Assembly: GCA_005808665.1 (NCBI GenBank)
Contig: SYLG01000012.1
Location: 1-64,000 of the forward strand
Length of the DNA stretch: 64,000 bases
DNA from: Planctomycetia bacterium
Lineage (GTDB): Bacteria; Planctomycetota; Planctomycetia; Gemmatales; Gemmataceae
Direction of reading: 5' to 3'
Under the pieces are notes generated by a model that made no database searches, had not been told where the DNA came from, and saw only the letters and a program-made list of their open reading frames with translations. The position numbers were made by a program, and so were the translations under genes. Of this stretch, positions 16,818-25,679 are shown one piece after another (position 1 is the first letter of the stretch; every line of letters begins with the position of its first letter).

Positions 16818-19118
16818 ATGGCTATTAAGTTTGACAAAGAAGCCCTCCTCAAACACTATTTTTGGGTGGTTTCCTCGGTGTTTTTAATCCTCGTTCTCGT
16901 CCTTGCGGTCCTAGAGTTCCTGAATGAACCGGGATTGAAGGAAAAGGCCGAATATGAGGGTGCCCTCAAGTCGGTCAAATCCTTGACCTCGGGTTTTAAA
17001 AATGCCGATTTCCTACCGAAATGGGATGAAAGGCTAAAGGAGTACGAAAAGGACAAAAACGGGGCATGGGAAAAAGCATGGGCCCCCCAAAGCACCATCT
17101 ACGATTGGCCGGATGCCCTTCGGGAACGAGAGTCCTTTCTCAAGGCCGGTCAGCCGGTGTTTCCTACCTATCCCAACTACAATCTCTACGATGCTTCCGT
17201 TCCCAATATCATCTACCCGTCGATGGTATTCAACGATGATGAACGCCGTACCTTTAAAGACGCATGGTATGCGGAGGGATTTGATCGTGCCTGGGTGTTC
17301 ATGTCCAGTGCCTGGAAAAACCCTGAAATCATTTCCTATTCGAAAAAGTCCCAGGAAGGGAAAGCGGATGAAAATGCCCCGAAAGGGGACGAAAAGGGTA
17401 CTTTTATTACCTACGCCCGTTTCAGGCAGGATGGGGAGGGAGATGTCCTCCAGGCGAACCTGCCTTTCAAGCTGGCAGTTTCTTCCGCACCGACAGCGGG
17501 GGTGGGAGGAGCGGATGCAATGGGTGGCGGAGCCATGATTCCAGGAGGAATGGGTGGTAGTTCACCTGGCCCCGGCGGAGGGCCGAAAGGGGGCGGAGGT
17601 ATGGCTATGCCCGGTGCTGGTCCTGGTGCCACAACCACCCCTACACCCTCGGACCCTGCGGCCTTGGCCAAGGCGTCATTTTTGGCTACCATGAGGCAGT
17701 TTACCGCATGGCAGGTTACTCCCACCAAAGAAGAAATCTGGCTCTTGCAGGAGGAGTATTGGATCCGTCGCGAAATGATTACTCTCCTTCGGGAATCGGT
17801 TGCCAGTATTGCAACCTTTCACAAATCCGACAGCACGGATGTAGCTCCCGCGGGGGCGGATGGCCGGATTAAATTAACCAATGCCTTTTGGGAATTGGAC
17901 CTGATTCTTGAAAACGGTGGCCGACAAATCAGCAAGCGAAGTCGGATAAAAAACATCCACCTTCAACAAAGGCCCCAACCCTTGGCCGATCCCCGTACCG
18001 GGATCCAGGTGGAATTTGTTTTTTACCAAAATGGCTTTCGACGAACGGCTCAGGTAAAACTGGACGGGGAGGTGATTCCCTATGGCAAAAGTGCACCTTT
18101 TGCCAAGGATTTTGATGCCGGGGCCATTGATTTCAAAAAACCCTTTGATTTGGTCCAGGTATTTACTCCGGGAACCAGCCCGATCCGTATGGTGGAGGGT
18201 TTGGAACTTCCCTTCAATTCGCACCGAACCATGACTTCGAAATTGCTTGCCCGAAAAACGCTGAAAAAAGAGGGTGCCAGCAAAAGCGCTGACCCCACCG
18301 GCGCCCCGGGCGGAATGGCCATGGGGGGGGATACGGCAGGTGGTTCGGGTGGCCCGGGGGCTATGATGGGTGGCAGGGGCAAGGATGGTCCAGGGGGGGG
18401 CAAAACAGGCGATTTGACTCCTTTTAACAAGTTGGACCGATCGCGGTACATTATTTCTACCGATACCTGTCGCCATTTGCCTTTTGCCATGAAACTAACC
18501 CTGGACCAGTCAACCTTACCCACGGTGATTACGGCCTTGAGCAATTCCAAGCTCCGTGTTCAAGTCACTCAGGTCCAATACCAATACATTCCTTTCGGTG
18601 CCAGTCAATCCATTGGCGGAGGGATGGCCATGCCTGGAGCAATGGGTGGTGGTATGGCCATGCCAGGAATGCCCGGGATGCCCGGGATGCCCGGGGGAAT
18701 GGGCGGCGGAATGGCCATGCCAGGAATGCCTGGAATGCCCGGCGGTGCGGGTGGGGGAATGGCCATGCCCGGAATGGCCGGTATGCCTGGCGGAATTAGA
18801 GGTGGAATGGCTATGCCAGGAATGCCTGGAATGCCTGGCGGTGCGGGCGGTGGAATGGCCATGCCAGGCGGTGCACAAGGCGGTTCTGCGGCCATGCGGC
18901 CGGGGGGTAAAAGTGGGGACGATGCCGACACTGGTGGCGGCGGTGGCCCTGCGGGAGCAAGCGTCCCAAATGCCAATTTCAATCCCTCTGCCTTGGCAGA
19001 TGGCAATCTCATTGATGTTGCCCTTTACGGAATCGCGGTTCTTTATGAACGCTTCCCGGAAGACCCCAACAAACTGGCAGCAAATGCCCAAGCCCCTGCC
19101 ACCCCTAACACTCCCTAA
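16818..19118 (+). CDS. Bitopic membrane protein with Met-Pro-Gly repeats, second gene of PilMN-like operon
   Basis: The 766-residue product has a short cytoplasmic N-terminus, one membrane segment (about 14-34) and a long extracytoplasmic part, the topology of PilO or GspM. I cannot assign it by sequence alone. Three low-complexity blocks interrupt the structured parts, at about residues 228-275, 494-533 and 597-714. The last contains six MAMPG units with a 16-residue (48-base) period, such as MAMPGMPGMPGG followed by AGGG or IRGG. A GGAGGCG ribosome binding site lies before the ATG. It follows the PilM-PilN fusion after 12 bases and precedes the third gene by 39. The role in an envelope-spanning assembly platform is inferred from context and topology. 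Confidence 0.75.
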   Translation: MAIKFDKEALLKHYFWVVSSVFLILVLVLAVLEFLNEPGLKEKAEYEGALKSVKSLTSGFKNADFLPKWDERLKEYEKDKNGAWEKAWAPQSTIYDWPDALRERESFLKAGQPVFPTYPNYNLYDASVPNIIYPSMVFNDDERRTFKDAWYAEGFDRAWVFMSSAWKNPEIISYSKKSQEGKADENAPKGDEKGTFITYARFRQDGEGDVLQANLPFKLAVSSAPTAGVGGADAMGGGAMIPGGMGGSSPGPGGGPKGGGGMAMPGAGPGATTTPTPSDPAALAKASFLATMRQFTAWQVTPTKEEIWLLQEEYWIRREMITLLRESVASIATFHKSDSTDVAPAGADGRIKLTNAFWELDLILENGGRQISKRSRIKNIHLQQRPQPLADPRTGIQVEFVFYQNGFRRTAQVKLDGEVIPYGKSAPFAKDFDAGAIDFKKPFDLVQVFTPGTSPIRMVEGLELPFNSHRTMTSKLLARKTLKKEGASKSADPTGAPGGMAMGGDTAGGSGGPGAMMGGRGKDGPGGGKTGDLTPFNKLDRSRYIISTDTCRHLPFAMKLTLDQSTLPTVITALSNSKLRVQVTQVQYQYIPFGASQSIGGGMAMPGAMGGGMAMPGMPGMPGMPGGMGGGMAMPGMPGMPGGAGGGMAMPGMAGMPGGIRGGMAMPGMPGMPGGAGGGMAMPGGAQGGSAAMRPGGKSGDDADTGGGGGPAGASVPNANFNPSALADGNLIDVALYGIAVLYERFPEDPNKLAANAQAPATPNTP

Positions 19119-19157
19119 TCGGTTTCGGAATTCAAGGACCTTACGAGGTAGCCAACC

Positions 19158-21671
19158 ATGAAATTACCCGACTTCAAAAACATCAATTGGACTTTGTTCG
19201 CCCTTGAAAAAGGACATTTCCTTGTGGCAGGGACGGGTGCCGTTGTCGGCGGCCTCCTCCTTTTTTACAGCTTGGGATCAGGCATTACCGCCCCTTCCCC
19301 TTCGGGTAATGAAGAACAGCTCAAAAAAGAGAACACACGGGTGAAAAACTCTTTTGCCGCAGCAAAACCGGATCCGACCAATTCGGGACCAACAGGAGAT
19401 TATCCCTCACTTACCAAATATGTTGGCATCGATCCTGTGGCTGACGATGCCGTCAAACCTATTGACGCTTTGGCCTATATGGCTGGGGAACCGTTGCTTA
19501 TCCCCGAGGATCCGGCAGAAATCAAACGACGGATGCCCAAAGTGCTGCAACCAATCGAAGTCAAAGTTGATTTTGCCCGGGTCCCCCTCAGAGCAGCCAC
19601 CTTCAATGAAGATTTTACCAAGGTCTATACTCTCGGTGGCAAACAAGGGCCCGGAGCAATAGGCGCCGGTCCAGGGGGCCCAGGTGGTCCCGCGGGCGGG
19701 CGCGGTGGTATGGCCGCCGGTGGCATGGGTGGAATGGGAATGGGCGGAATGGGGGGAATGGGCATGGGTGGCGGGATGGCAGGCGGCATGGGTGGCAGAG
19801 CGGGCGGAATGGGAATGGGCGGTGGCATGGTTGCCAACTATTCCCCAACCATTAGCCGAGTGCTCAAGGAAAAATACGAATCTGACCCTCGCCCGCCTGT
19901 ACCGCTTGCTCCTGTAAATGTGGACGATTTGGGAAAAAGCGGTGGGAAACCTGCCGACCAGGCGGTCCCCTTGCGGATGGCCGTCATTGCCGCTTCTTTT
20001 CCTTACAAAAAACAGCTCCAGGAGTTTCGCCAAAAACTCAAACTGCCCAATATACAAACGGTCCTTTCCGAACCTTCCTTTCATGTGGACCCACGAACCA
20101 AATTCCCCTTGCCTTCTTTTCGTTTCCTCAAAGTGGATTTGCAAAGGCGCACACAACTACCGAATGATTCTTTTTCACCATGGGAAGAAATCAAGCTCGA
20201 AGAGTCTTTTCGAAATTATGTCAATTTGGCCCTTGGCCGGGCCGAGGTGGAAGATGAGCTGATGGGTTTGGTTTCGTTTCCTGGTTTGGTTATGCCAAAA
20301 CTCCTTACTTTTTACTCCCAGGCAGATACTCAAGACGGATTGGCAAATAATCCGCCTTCTGGGCGGCCCGGAACCGCTCAACCGGGTGGCGTTGCCCCAG
20401 TTAAACCCAAAGGTCAGGACATGGCCAATCAACCCAAACTTTACCCTGAACCGGAAAAAGGCTTACCCAAACTCGCCGCAATGCTTAAAGAAGTTCAGGA
20501 TAAAAAGATGCAGGCGGCGATTTCCCAAACCAAACCCAAATTTTCGACCTCAAATTCCTTCGACATTTTTTCAGGGGGAACGACCCCACCTCCCGTAAGC
20601 GGACTCCAAGGGGGGGGAATGATGGGTGCCGGAATGATGGGGGGGTCCCCAACCAGTATGCCCGGTGGTGGAATGTTGGGGGGTGCACCCGGGGGAATGC
20701 TGGGGGGTGCCCTAGGTGGTGCGCCCGGGGGTATGCTGGGTGGAGCCCTTGGCGGAGTGGCAGGAGGGCAGGATGGCAATGTCGGTGGTTCGGGTGGCAT
20801 GCCCTTTAATCCTTCCGGTCAACCTGTTTCCACGGCCCTCACCCAAGCGGACCTTTATGCGGCCGACCTGGCTTTGGTTCGGGTTTACGACCCAACCGTC
20901 AAACCTGGGGAAACCTACCAATACAGGCTTAAAGTGGTGATGTTAAACCCCAATTATCGTCGGCAGGATGTTGCTTCCACCGGGTTTTCCAAGGAAGCTG
21001 AAATCATTTCCGAGGAATGGTTTGAAATCCCTGGTTCCTATTCCACTCCCTCGGACCTGAACTGTTTTGTAACCGAAGCAAAAACCTCATCGGACCAAAC
21101 CCGGGTAAACTTGGAGGTCTACAAATGGACTACTGCAGTAAAACGGGGCAATGTACCAATCAACCTTGGAGATTGGCTCAAAACGGTTCTTAATGTTGGC
21201 AAAGGCGAGTTTGTTGGCCGAACCTCACGCATTGAACTCGTTCCCTATTGGCGTGCCGATGTCGATGGATACTCCTTTGTGCCCATTACAATTCCCCCTC
21301 AGCCCAACGCCAAACGCGGTATCGATGTGGAATTCAAGCCCGATATTGGGGATAAGGGCGATTTCTTCCTGGTGGATTTTGAAGGTCCCAACTATCGCTA
21401 CGACAAGCTGACCCTAAAGGAGGGTGATGTTGTTGGTCGAACCGGGATAACCGAAAACGATCGCTCGGTGGAAATTTTCCTGATGGGTTCCAACGGGAAA
21501 CTTTTAATGCGAAGTAGCATCAACGATGAGGGTGACCCTGACCGGAAGCGCATGGAGGGCTTGGTGGAAAGCCACCGGACAGCCGCCAGGGACTCCATCA
21601 AATCCGGGAAAGGTAGTGGCACCCCCGCAGGGGGTGCCAGTGGTGGTGATGGAGCTGGAACAGGCAGTTAA
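19158..21671 (+). CDS. Bitopic membrane protein with Gly/Met-rich blocks, third gene of PilMN-like operon
   Basis: This 837-residue protein has a cytoplasmic N-terminus of about 20 residues, one membrane segment (about 21-41) and a large extracytoplasmic domain. Two low-complexity blocks occur. One is Gly/Met-rich near residues 163-225, with GMGMGG-type units. The other, near 480-550, has GGMLGGAPGGMLGGALGG units. The C-terminal third (about 575-800) is compositionally ordered and begins VRVYDPTVKPGETYQYRLKVV, which suggests a beta-rich module. By order and topology it could play the part of PilP or another platform protein, but I recognise no family. It ends the operon, 31 bases before a strong intrinsic terminator. 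Confidence 0.73.
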   Translation: MKLPDFKNINWTLFALEKGHFLVAGTGAVVGGLLLFYSLGSGITAPSPSGNEEQLKKENTRVKNSFAAAKPDPTNSGPTGDYPSLTKYVGIDPVADDAVKPIDALAYMAGEPLLIPEDPAEIKRRMPKVLQPIEVKVDFARVPLRAATFNEDFTKVYTLGGKQGPGAIGAGPGGPGGPAGGRGGMAAGGMGGMGMGGMGGMGMGGGMAGGMGGRAGGMGMGGGMVANYSPTISRVLKEKYESDPRPPVPLAPVNVDDLGKSGGKPADQAVPLRMAVIAASFPYKKQLQEFRQKLKLPNIQTVLSEPSFHVDPRTKFPLPSFRFLKVDLQRRTQLPNDSFSPWEEIKLEESFRNYVNLALGRAEVEDELMGLVSFPGLVMPKLLTFYSQADTQDGLANNPPSGRPGTAQPGGVAPVKPKGQDMANQPKLYPEPEKGLPKLAAMLKEVQDKKMQAAISQTKPKFSTSNSFDIFSGGTTPPPVSGLQGGGMMGAGMMGGSPTSMPGGGMLGGAPGGMLGGALGGAPGGMLGGALGGVAGGQDGNVGGSGGMPFNPSGQPVSTALTQADLYAADLALVRVYDPTVKPGETYQYRLKVVMLNPNYRRQDVASTGFSKEAEIISEEWFEIPGSYSTPSDLNCFVTEAKTSSDQTRVNLEVYKWTTAVKRGNVPINLGDWLKTVLNVGKGEFVGRTSRIELVPYWRADVDGYSFVPITIPPQPNAKRGIDVEFKPDIGDKGDFFLVDFEGPNYRYDKLTLKEGDVVGRTGITENDRSVEIFLMGSNGKLLMRSSINDEGDPDRKRMEGLVESHRTAARDSIKSGKGSGTPAGGASGGDGAGTGS

Positions 21672-21701
21672 TTCCAAAATTGTCCCAGGTTATTTTCCTT
21701 T

Positions 21702-21734
21702 CCCGTGCCGGGTTCTGGGCACGGGATTTTTTTT
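21702..21734 (+). terminator. Rho-independent terminator of the PilMN-like operon
   Basis: CCCGTGCC (21702-21709) pairs perfectly with GGCACGGG (21718-21725) around an eight-base loop. The hairpin is followed by A and eight T residues. It lies 31 bases after the stop of the third operon gene. Confidence 0.9.
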
Positions 21735-21925
21735 GACCCACCCCTTCTTTCAACGGAGGGATCATTCCGGTTGTAATGGCCAGGGTGGGAGATTTGGGCC
21801 AATTCCCTTTTTATTTGTTTTTTTCCTTAAAGGTTTGACCGTACCATGGATAACCGGCCAAGGATGGATTCGGCCGTTTTTATGGTATTGCCAGGGAAGG
21901 TGGGCGCCTTGTTTGGTGTTCCCTT

Positions 21926-23098
21926 ATGGTCAAGAATCAAGAAGAAAACGCTTTCAATCCTTTTGGAAAAAAGAGGATCGTTTCCTGGCATAAACCCGCC
22001 TTTGGCGGTTTAATGCTGGTTGCCTGTTTTGCCGGAGGGTTTGTCGCCAACGGAATCCAACAGGTTCCCTCCCTTTTTGCCGATGTGCCCGCCGAAAACA
22101 GTCTGCTTCGCCTGGGAGAGCGATTTGAAAGTGTTTCGCGAAGAGTATCGCCCTCGGTTGTTTCGGTGGAAGCCTCGAAACCAACCAATGCGAATCGAAG
22201 GGGAACCCTGGAGGAGTCCGGGTCCGGGGTTATCATTCGGATTCCCGGGCAAACCGGCCTATTTGCCCTTACCAACAACCATGTCGTGGCGGAAGTTACT
22301 GCGGAACAAATCACCATAAACCTTTCCGATGGCCGCATTATCCGCCCCAGCCGGGTCTGGACCGACCCAGAATCCGATATTGCCCTTTTGAAACTCGAGG
22401 GTGACGAACGGATGCTGATCCCTGCCACCTTGGGGGACAGTGATGCCGTCCGGGTTGGACAATGGGTCCTGGCATTTGGCAGTCCTTTCGGCCTCAATCA
22501 ATCGGTTACCCATGGTATCATTTCTGCCAAGGAGCGTGGCCAGGTCAGTTTGGGAAGCACGATCCGGATCAAGGAGTTTTTGCAGACCGACGCTGCCATC
22601 AATCCGGGATCCTCCGGGGGACCACTCCTCAATTTGGAGGGCGAGGTAATTGGGATCAATACCGCCATCGCTTCCACCTCAGGCAACAACACGGGTGTCA
22701 GTTTTAGCATTCCAATCAATCTGGTAAGGAAAGTAACCAATGAATTGCTCACCCGCGGTTCTGTGGCGAGAGGTTATTTGGGTTTTCAGGTGGCCACAAC
22801 TTTTGAAGCAAGCGAAGCTCTCAAATTGGGTTTGGATCGGGTAAAAGGAGCTTTGGTGGAATCGGTTTTCCCGGAAACTCCTGCCGCAGGGGCAGGACTG
22901 ATTGCGGGGGATGTTCTCCTTCGCATTGACGGTAGTTCGATTAAAAACGAAAACCACTGCATTAACCTGATTGCCAACCTTCGGCCCGGGCAAAAAGTCC
23001 GGCTGGAAGTTTGGCGAAATAAACAAGCCTATGCGGTAGAGGCAACGGTCGGCGATTGGACCCAGGCATCCTCCCGGCTCAAAAGGACCCAAGGTTAG
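21926..23098 (+). CDS. HtrA/DegP-like trypsin-type serine protease with one PDZ domain
   Basis: This is a membrane-anchored envelope protease for quality control of misfolded proteins. An N-terminal hydrophobic anchor (about 26-43) is followed by the trypsin-like domain. The catalytic triad is visible as H119 (TNNHVV), D151 (ESDIALLK) and S230 (NPGSSGGP). A single PDZ domain covers about 270-375, including YLGFQV and AAGAGLIAGDVLLRIDG. The length of 390 residues matches DegS or one-PDZ HtrA proteins rather than two-PDZ DegP. The ATG at 21926 lacks an obvious ribosome binding site. The gene has its own 190-base upstream region after the operon terminator, so it is probably transcribed separately. 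Confidence 0.93.
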   Translation: MVKNQEENAFNPFGKKRIVSWHKPAFGGLMLVACFAGGFVANGIQQVPSLFADVPAENSLLRLGERFESVSRRVSPSVVSVEASKPTNANRRGTLEESGSGVIIRIPGQTGLFALTNNHVVAEVTAEQITINLSDGRIIRPSRVWTDPESDIALLKLEGDERMLIPATLGDSDAVRVGQWVLAFGSPFGLNQSVTHGIISAKERGQVSLGSTIRIKEFLQTDAAINPGSSGGPLLNLEGEVIGINTAIASTSGNNTGVSFSIPINLVRKVTNELLTRGSVARGYLGFQVATTFEASEALKLGLDRVKGALVESVFPETPAAGAGLIAGDVLLRIDGSSIKNENHCINLIANLRPGQKVRLEVWRNKQAYAVEATVGDWTQASSRLKRTQG

Positions 23099-23240
23099 GT
23101 GAAACGGTCGCTGACGCCTAACATTGGACATGCTGAAAGCCAATAAGACTTCCAGGCTTGGCAGGGAAACCAACCGATGGTAGCCTTCTGATTATTCCCA
23201 TCAAAAAACAGGTAATCCATCGGAATCGAAGGGGATGGAA

Positions 23241-23271
23241 AGAAAACAACCTCCGGTGATTGACGGAGGTT
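23241..23271 (-). terminator. Intrinsic terminator downstream of the HEAT-repeat gene
   Basis: AACCTCCG (23248-23255) pairs with CGGAGGTT (23264-23271) around an eight-base loop. Read on the minus strand, the hairpin is followed by GTTTTCTTT. It lies about 36 bases beyond the stop of the minus-strand gene ending at 23307. On the plus strand it may also slow readthrough from the HtrA-like gene. Confidence 0.75.
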
Positions 23272-23306
23272 GTTGGCGTTTTCGACCGATTTATTTTTCG
23301 ATCGGT

Positions 23307-25379
23307 TTATTTTCCTGCCGGGAAAGCCCGGGGCACTCCAGGTCGTGGCATCGACGGCGGCGTTGGCAAGGTAGTTCCCGTTTGGTGGAGGGCCGTTTCT
23401 GCCTCGGCACGAATGCGGGCATCGCCATCTTCCTTGAGGGTTCGTAGTGCTCCAAGGATTTGGGGATTGTGCCCCAACTTTAATGCCAGGGTACGGATGG
23501 CGCAAAGACGGACAGTTACCGCCGGATCCCTGAACGCTGCTGTCAACAAAGCGGATGCGGCTTCGTTTTGTTGACGAAGGTCGGTTTCCGCGATTGTTTC
23601 TATGGCCAACTCGCGTTCCGAGGGGAGCAAGGATTCGCGCAGTTGGCGAATCGGTAGATCAAGATTGACACGGGTGGATGTTGCTGCTGTCGTTACCAAA
23701 GAAGCGGAGGCCAACGGTGCCGACAAGGATGGAATGGAAACCACCTGGGGAGTTTCGGTGAAGGCGTTGGACACCCCATCATCATCAACCTTGGTTTTTT
23801 TCTTTCCCAAGTTCAGGGCAGCCGGGGCATTCCCAGGGAGGGATTGTAACGGAGTGGCTTGGTGGGGCATTCCCAATGGGTTGACGGGAAGATAGGGATT
23901 CATGCCGGGTAAAGGCAGGTTCACTTGGGCAACCGGAACAGGGCCGGGAACCGAGGGGGGGCTGAAGGCATTTTGCTTTACGGGCAAAGCTCCAAAGTCC
24001 GCAGGGATCGGTCTGGTAGTGCTGGTTGCTGTGAAAGCATTCGCTGCACCTGGCGAGACTCCCCGATCGGGAGAAGCCACAAAGGGATTGGATTCTGGCC
24101 CGGGGAGGTTTGGTGCATAGGGAGGCTTGGGAAGATCCTGAAAGGTCGGTGGGTTGGCTGGTTGGCCTCCCAACATGATGGGGAATCCTTCTCCTACTCC
24201 AAATTGACCTGCTATTCCCGCCGCTTCCATACTTCGACCGCCAGGTTGGCGTTCGCGGGTCGACCTCCGGTCTTTATTTGTGCCTTCCGCAGCATGGTTT
24301 GTGCTGGAATCGCCAAGTCCCAAGTTCTTGCGAAGTTTGTCCAACAAGGATGTCCCAGCTTCGGCTTTTTCATGGGTAGGTTTTTGGAATTCCATAGGGC
24401 TTTTCAGCGGGTCCGCTTCGGCAACACGGGAATGGGGAAGGCCTGTGGCATCAGCCTTGGCACCTTTGGTACCCGCATCAGCAGCTTTTCCTTTGGTCCC
24501 AGCGTCAGCAGCCTTGCCTTTGGTCCCAGCGTCAGCAGCCTTGCCTTTGGTGCCAGCGTCAGCAGCCTTGCCTTTGGTGCCAGCGTCAGCAGCCTTGCCT
24601 TTGGTCCCAGCGTCAGCAGCCTTGCCTTTGGTCCCAGCGTCAGCAGCCTTTGTGGAAGAGCAATGTTTACCCAATTTTAATCCTGCAAGGGATCCTTTTA
24701 GTCGATCAAGAAAACTTGGAGAACACTCGTCCGCAGCCTTGCCTTTGGTTCCAGCATCCGCCGCCTTGCCTTTGGTTCCAGCGTCTGCTGCTTTGCCTTT
24801 GACCTGGCTACCTTTCTCGGTATTACTTTCCACAACCGCACTGGAACCAATCGCAACAACGGCGGGTTGGACATTAACAGGTGCCAGGATGGGTGCCGGC
24901 GCTAGTCCGGGAAGGCTTAATTCACGAGGGACGGAGGCGGGAAGGGGAGAGAGTCCTTCCCGAATTGAAATACTGGGAAGGGGAGTTTCATTCGATTTTA
25001 TATTCGCCAGGGCAAGGGTTTCGGCCGGCCTATCGTCCTGGACCACCAATGAGGCGATCGAGCTTGGCGGTTTGCCTTCACTTGACCAATGATAGAATTT
25101 GGTAGGAGAAACGCTACCGTCAGGCTTTCTGGGGGCCTGTACCACGGTAATGCGATGTCCATCGTCGACTGCACTTACCAGGTAGACCCGACTTCCGTCG
25201 GGGAGGGTGCCTGTTTGAATAATGCGACACCGACGGGGAGTTTTCCCTTGTTCGGTAATTGTCATTAATCGTTCGCGTACGGCCACTCCGGTAGACCGCT
25301 CGGAAGGGCCTTGAGCCAAAACGGTAGTGCCGCCGGAAAGTGATAAAACGAGGGGACCTAACCACCATGAACGGACCAT
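23307..25379 (-). CDS. Secreted HEAT-repeat protein with KAADAGTKG tandem repeats
   Basis: The product (about 690 residues) starts with a signal peptide (VRSWWLGPLVLSLSGGTTVLA). ATG 25379 is chosen because AAGGAG lies eight bases upstream; a GTG three codons earlier is also in frame. Residues about 195-310 hold two clusters of the nonapeptide KAADAGTKG, two copies plus a partial, then seven perfect copies. A 34-residue spacer containing a KLGKHCSST segment separates the clusters. A long Pro-rich low-complexity region follows, and the last 130 residues form a HEAT-like helical repeat domain (ELAIETIAETDLRQQNEAASALLTAAFRDP, VRLCAIRTLALKLG). No enzymatic motif is visible. HEAT domains usually bind proteins, so an extracytoplasmic scaffold is inferred. 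Confidence 0.8.
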   Translation of the reverse strand: MVRSWWLGPLVLSLSGGTTVLAQGPSERSTGVAVRERLMTITEQGKTPRRCRIIQTGTLPDGSRVYLVSAVDDGHRITVVQAPRKPDGSVSPTKFYHWSSEGKPPSSIASLVVQDDRPAETLALANIKSNETPLPSISIREGLSPLPASVPRELSLPGLAPAPILAPVNVQPAVVAIGSSAVVESNTEKGSQVKGKAADAGTKGKAADAGTKGKAADECSPSFLDRLKGSLAGLKLGKHCSSTKAADAGTKGKAADAGTKGKAADAGTKGKAADAGTKGKAADAGTKGKAADAGTKGKAADAGTKGAKADATGLPHSRVAEADPLKSPMEFQKPTHEKAEAGTSLLDKLRKNLGLGDSSTNHAAEGTNKDRRSTRERQPGGRSMEAAGIAGQFGVGEGFPIMLGGQPANPPTFQDLPKPPYAPNLPGPESNPFVASPDRGVSPGAANAFTATSTTRPIPADFGALPVKQNAFSPPSVPGPVPVAQVNLPLPGMNPYLPVNPLGMPHQATPLQSLPGNAPAALNLGKKKTKVDDDGVSNAFTETPQVVSIPSLSAPLASASLVTTAATSTRVNLDLPIRQLRESLLPSERELAIETIAETDLRQQNEAASALLTAAFRDPAVTVRLCAIRTLALKLGHNPQILGALRTLKEDGDARIRAEAETALHQTGTTLPTPPSMPRPGVPRAFPAGK
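24462..24650 (-). repeat. 27-base in-frame tandem repeat, 7 copies (KAADAGTKG)
   Basis: Seven back-to-back 27-base units, 189 bases exactly, encode KAADAGTKG. Units differ from each other at only a few silent positions (for example GTCCCAGCG versus GTGCCAGCG on the plus strand), which points to recent expansion or homogenisation. Confidence 0.95.
24735..24794 (-). repeat. Second cluster of the 27-base repeat, 2 copies plus partial
   Basis: Two complete KAADAGTKG units and a partial KAAD lie nearer the N-terminus. They carry more silent differences from one another than the seven-copy cluster does, so they look older or less homogenised. Confidence 0.9.
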
Positions 25380-25679
25380 GTTCGCCACTCCTTGTGGGGA
25401 ATGCGCTTCTTGAAATGCCCCGGTCTGCGGGTCACGGCCCCCGGGTCAGAGGGGTTGGTTTGGCAAATCAAATGCACACCTTTAAGGGATGTATCGTCCT
25501 TGCCAGGCTTAACCTTCAGTCCGAATATGCAGGTTGTAAGGAGATTGCCGAAAAATCCCCTTTTGGGCATTATTTGCTCCCTTCTGAATTCCAGCACAAG
25601 TTCCCGCAATTGTCCCAAGATGTGTTGGACGGATTTAGATGTCGATGATTGGATTTCCAAACCGGATTAGGCACCCCCT

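Noticed and set aside
24462-24794. CRISPR-like direct repeat array
   Set aside because: The 27-base units are back to back with no spacers and keep one reading frame (KAADAGTKG), so this is a coding tandem repeat.
24280-25092. Plus-strand open frame of 270 codons
   Set aside because: It is the mirror of the HEAT-repeat protein; its repetitive ALPLVPASA translation follows from the real minus-strand repeat.
25358-25660. Minus-strand 100-codon frame before the HEAT-repeat gene
   Set aside because: It overlaps the signal-peptide region of the HEAT gene, which has a good ribosome binding site, and shows no domain.
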